Positions 1-64,000 of a stretch of 64,000 nt of DNA are shown in pieces. A program made the position numbers and the translations under genes. Position 1 is the first letter of the stretch. The number at the start of each line of letters is the position of its first letter. Location: positions 15,694,774 to 15,758,773 of the forward strand of contig CM055730.1 in assembly GCA_029465975.1 (NCBI GenBank). Reading direction: 5' to 3'. A model generated the notes under the pieces. The model ran no database searches. It was not told the DNA's origin and saw nothing but the letters and a program-made list of their open reading frames with translations. This DNA comes from Dallia pectoralis (taxonomy: Eukaryota; Chordata; Actinopteri; Esociformes; Umbridae).

Positions 1-1514
1 TTAGCAGACACTATTATTTAAAGCAACTTACATGAGCAATTAGTGTTACTTATCTTGCTCAAGGACACATGTTTCACCTTTGCTCGCTTTGGGACACAGA
101 CGTGTTTTGGCAGAAGTCTGCTCAATTCAGGAAAAACAATCAATAAAGCCATTACAAGTATGCTTAAACAGTGAAGAAAAAATACATTTTGGCATGTCAT
201 ACATAATATATATATATATATAAGTTTACAAAGTGTGGCTTTTAAACTGTGAAGCATTGAAATTGAACATTAAGAAATCACTAATATATCCATAGAAACT
301 AATATGTCCACAAACAAGCTTAAACTATAGTCAAGCATAATGCAATAAAAACACCAAAATTAAATTCTGTAATGTCAATTAGGCGGTTAGTTTTCAGTTG
401 GTTCAGACTTAAAACTTGGTTGGGCAAAAGAGAAAATGATGTGACTGGATGCTTTAACATGTTTAACAAGCATGGTATCAATAATAATTCCTTACACCTC
501 TTTAATTGCAAATTACAATTACCACTAGGGCTGAACCAATTAATTCTCAAAAATTGCTAAATTAATGATAAAAACTGTTGGCAGCACATGTCACTATCGA
601 TTAGTTGTGCATACATAAGAAGCAAAAAAAAATATTTAACATTTATAAAGATAACGTGTTGTAGTCGTGACGACAGAAGATGAATAATGCTCATCACAGC
701 AAGTTAATATAATACAAATTCCTCATACATTTTAATTAGTATTTATGGAGTTACATTTTTAATTGAGGAATTAATGCAATCCGGTGATCTATTTGAGCAC
801 GTTGAGTGTGTGTACAGTCGAGCAGCACAAGGCTAGATAACTCCTCACAACGTTACTGATGAATAAACCCTTCGCCGTGACATTTGGTGAGTTCTATATA
901 TTTCCACATCAGAAACTTTTGGACCGTGTAAAAGCATTACAATCATGAACATTTACAGTATTAGTAAATGTATCTCAACAAGCTTTATGATGTAGCACAG
1001 AAGCCCCAATTTTCAGCATAGCCAACAGCAGTTAGAAAATATATCTTCTTGTACCACGTAATCACTCGATCATATCAATGTTTGGTGACTATTGGTTTGC
1101 TAGTACGTCATTTATTCTAAAAATAACACTTGCCTTTATTCCTGGAAATTATGTATTTTTTCCATTTGATTCATGGATAATCGAAATAGCAATCAACAGA
1201 TTAATCTATCATCAAAATAGTTGTTAACCCAAATTAAACCAATTATATGTTGCTAGTACATGGTAACAATTAACAACATTTGTTGAAATGTATCTTTTTG
1301 AGGTGTAAAATTAAGTGAAATTGGGATTTTAATCTGTGCAACATTCAGTCCATTGCACATATTACACTGAATTAGTGTATTTAAAAAGCAGGTTGTACTT
1401 TAAAATACCTCAAGCAGTGTCGGAGAGGATACTATGATTAAGTATATTCAGGTACAGTTTGGTGCTCATCAACATTCTCATCATCAACACATCTTCTTCC
1501 CCATCACTAGTTAC
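1..1514 (-). other. pcdh15 intron, 3' side of window, incomplete
   Basis: This is AT-rich intronic sequence downstream of exon 18. It holds a short AT dinucleotide run at about 206-222. No homology to the next expected PCDH15 exon appears, so that exon lies to the left of the window. Nothing else is recognised. Confidence 0.7.
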
Positions 1515-62284
<60,770 letters not shown>

Positions 62285-64000
62285 CTGATGGTGAAAAAGA
62301 CAGGGCACACGAGAAATATGGAGAACAGGGGAGACAGAATGAATCAAACAATGAATTACCCAAGCTGTCAGTTATGAAATCATCACATAAAATTACAATG
62401 TAACAAAAGCTGAAAAGTTTCAAGCAACAACATACATGTACTTCATCATGTGTTTTTCAAATTGCAATCTAGACACTATAATATACACTAACAGGAAAAG
62501 GGGTGGATTCGGGGAAACACAGCAGAAACATATCTGTGTAGTTGTCGTCGGGACATTGCCGTTCAAAAATACAACTTTAGTACTTTTTCCGAGCCAATCG
62601 AGTCCTGATAAATGAACGACTGATCTATTCAAATGTCTTTGTCTGTTGGCAAGATTGTTGAACGGTGGAGAAACTGAGTAAATTTGTTTTTAATGTCGGG
62701 AAGTAGTTAACCAGTCACAGATTTAAATCTCTGAGGCTGTACAGGCAAAATCGATTTCATGCAGATGTCTGGCTAATAGTTTGTGTGATTTGGCGCCAAA
62801 CTGAAATATAATTGGGTGGGCATATGAAAAATATGTATATTTTTAATCGTATAAAAGATTGATCAGGATAAAAAAACACATTGGTGTAAAATGTTTTTGC
62901 AGCAATTCACATGAGATTATGAAACACTGAAGCCAAGTTATGAAGGCATGTCATTTAATTATGTCTCCACAGAGTATTTATTTGACAGTTATTCTACAGC
63001 AGACATTTGCAACTGAACTGATAAAAGGCTCAAAATGACTATAAGGACTTAAGAATTTTAATAAATTTTGTTCAAAAGACTATGATAAAATCTAAAATAG
63101 CTGCCAACATTAAACTAAGTGAACAGCACAGTGACCTCGATCCAGTGGAGGAACCAGCACAGTCTCGTTGTCCTCTGTATCACAGTGAACATTTCTGTCT
63201 GTCTACACGGTGGTATTCTGATTATAACAGTAAATAGTCTCTCTTTATTTTTCCATGGTTCAGCAGAACGGGTTAACGTAAAGTAGCTGGTTAGTCTGCA
63301 ATCAGGTCGGATAGTTTGAGTGGTGGCAAGGATGTGGTGACGAGAAAATGCCATTTATAAAATTGCCAATGGCAGAATGGCCGTCTGGGTTGAGCCTGAC
63401 AACTTTGATGGATGTTGTTTATATACTGCTGGTATAACACTTCTTTGATGACATTATGTAGCTGGGATGTCACTTTTCCAGATTTTTGTGTGTTGCCTTG
63501 ATGTCTCTCTGTGGTATAATTGATTTAACTCGCGGTGTAGATATGTCCTATCTCATATAAAGTGTACCCCACTCACCATTTATCTCGTCTTGGTTTTAGA
63601 CAAGGTGTACAAACCGTCGAGTTCAAGAGGTACTTTTAGGTGAACCTGTATCTGACACCGCAGTAATTTCAGCACTCTTTAACAACCAAATTGATTAAAA
63701 TGTATCCATGCTTTTTTTAATCAGTGACCAGGCAGTGCATTCCATGAACTAAGGATTACTAGTAATTTTAATGTTTATTTAAAAACGTTTCTTCCTTACA
63801 TTGTGGGTGTTCTATGCAGTGAATGTGTTTTATATCAAACTGCCACTCTGTTCAATGCTATTCATGTTTTTTTTCCGCCGGCGCATTTCACGTTAAATAA
63901 ATGTGATTTTCGAAGCCTCTTACCCAACACACACACACACACACACACAGGCTTTGCAGGTCCATCACCTCATTCCATCTCGCCAGGCGCATGCTTCGCT
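62285..64000 (-). other. pcdh15 intron upstream of the first exon in the window, incomplete
   Basis: This is AT-rich with a CA run at 63927-63948. No sequence matching the earlier part of PCDH15 EC1 or a signal peptide was found, so the 5' exons and promoter lie further right. Confidence 0.6.

Noticed and set aside
62285..64000. Search for pcdh15 promoter or first exon
   Set aside because: No signal peptide or EC1 N-terminal homology found; the 5' end lies outside the window.

Overview
The window reads as nuclear DNA from a bony (teleost) fish. It is AT-rich intronic sequence with phase-matched vertebrate splice sites, fish-type LINEs, Tc1-like, hAT and Ty3/gypsy remnants, CA microsatellites and many minisatellites. 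There are no operons, tRNAs, rRNAs or prokaryotic features. I cannot fix the species; a salmonid or pike relative is only a guess from repeat style.

One gene explains essentially all the coding signal: protocadherin-15 (pcdh15) on the minus strand, running from about 62.3 kb (5' side) to 1.5 kb (3' side). I resolved 18 internal exons (62129-62284, 59352-59471, 59110-59220, 57110-57280, 52562-52670, 51593-51705, 42229-42435, 39147-39281, 37336-37485, 35897-36090, 35273-35405, 34969-35048, 23228-23321, 19920-20048, 10827-11132, 9078-9308, 7808-7924, 1515-1655). Each has AG/GT borders. Joined, they give 2,697 nt, or 899 codons, with every phase matching and no stop. The product aligns without gaps, as I recall the human protein, from the end of cadherin repeat EC1 to the middle of EC9. 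The signal peptide, most of EC1, the rest of EC9-EC11, the membrane segment and the cytoplasmic tail lie outside the window. Protocadherin-15 is the lower half of the hair-cell tip link and pairs with cadherin-23; human defects cause Usher syndrome 1F and DFNB23. Whether this is pcdh15a or pcdh15b cannot be told from the window.

The introns hold the rest. Left part (1-25 kb): two abutting minisatellites at the 3' splice site of the last exon, a CA run, a gypsy 3' end with LTR beside a LINE tail at 8 kb, a decayed gypsy pol with LTR pieces at 15-17.4 kb, and a Tc1-like remnant at 22.5-23.1 kb. Middle (25-35 kb): a textbook solo LTR with 5-bp target duplication, a 1.4-kb minisatellite, and a 6.4-kb hAT-type element with an 8-bp target duplication that has itself been invaded by a 3-kb LINE. 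Right part (40-62 kb): several large minisatellites (periods 37, 27, 39, 22 and 34 bp), a second LINE fragment, a 170-bp inverted repeat, a second Tc1-like remnant, a 500-N assembly gap, and a 370-bp CT-rich tract.

I found no clear new multi-gene system. The most unusual observation is a 53-bp tandem array that reiterates a whole 3' splice-site module (branch-point-like motif, pyrimidine tract, AG and first exon bases) at a pcdh15 exon. The other sequence-level structures worth a look are the nested hAT element, the inverted repeat at 49.5-50.5 kb and the inverted unit inside the 34-bp satellite.
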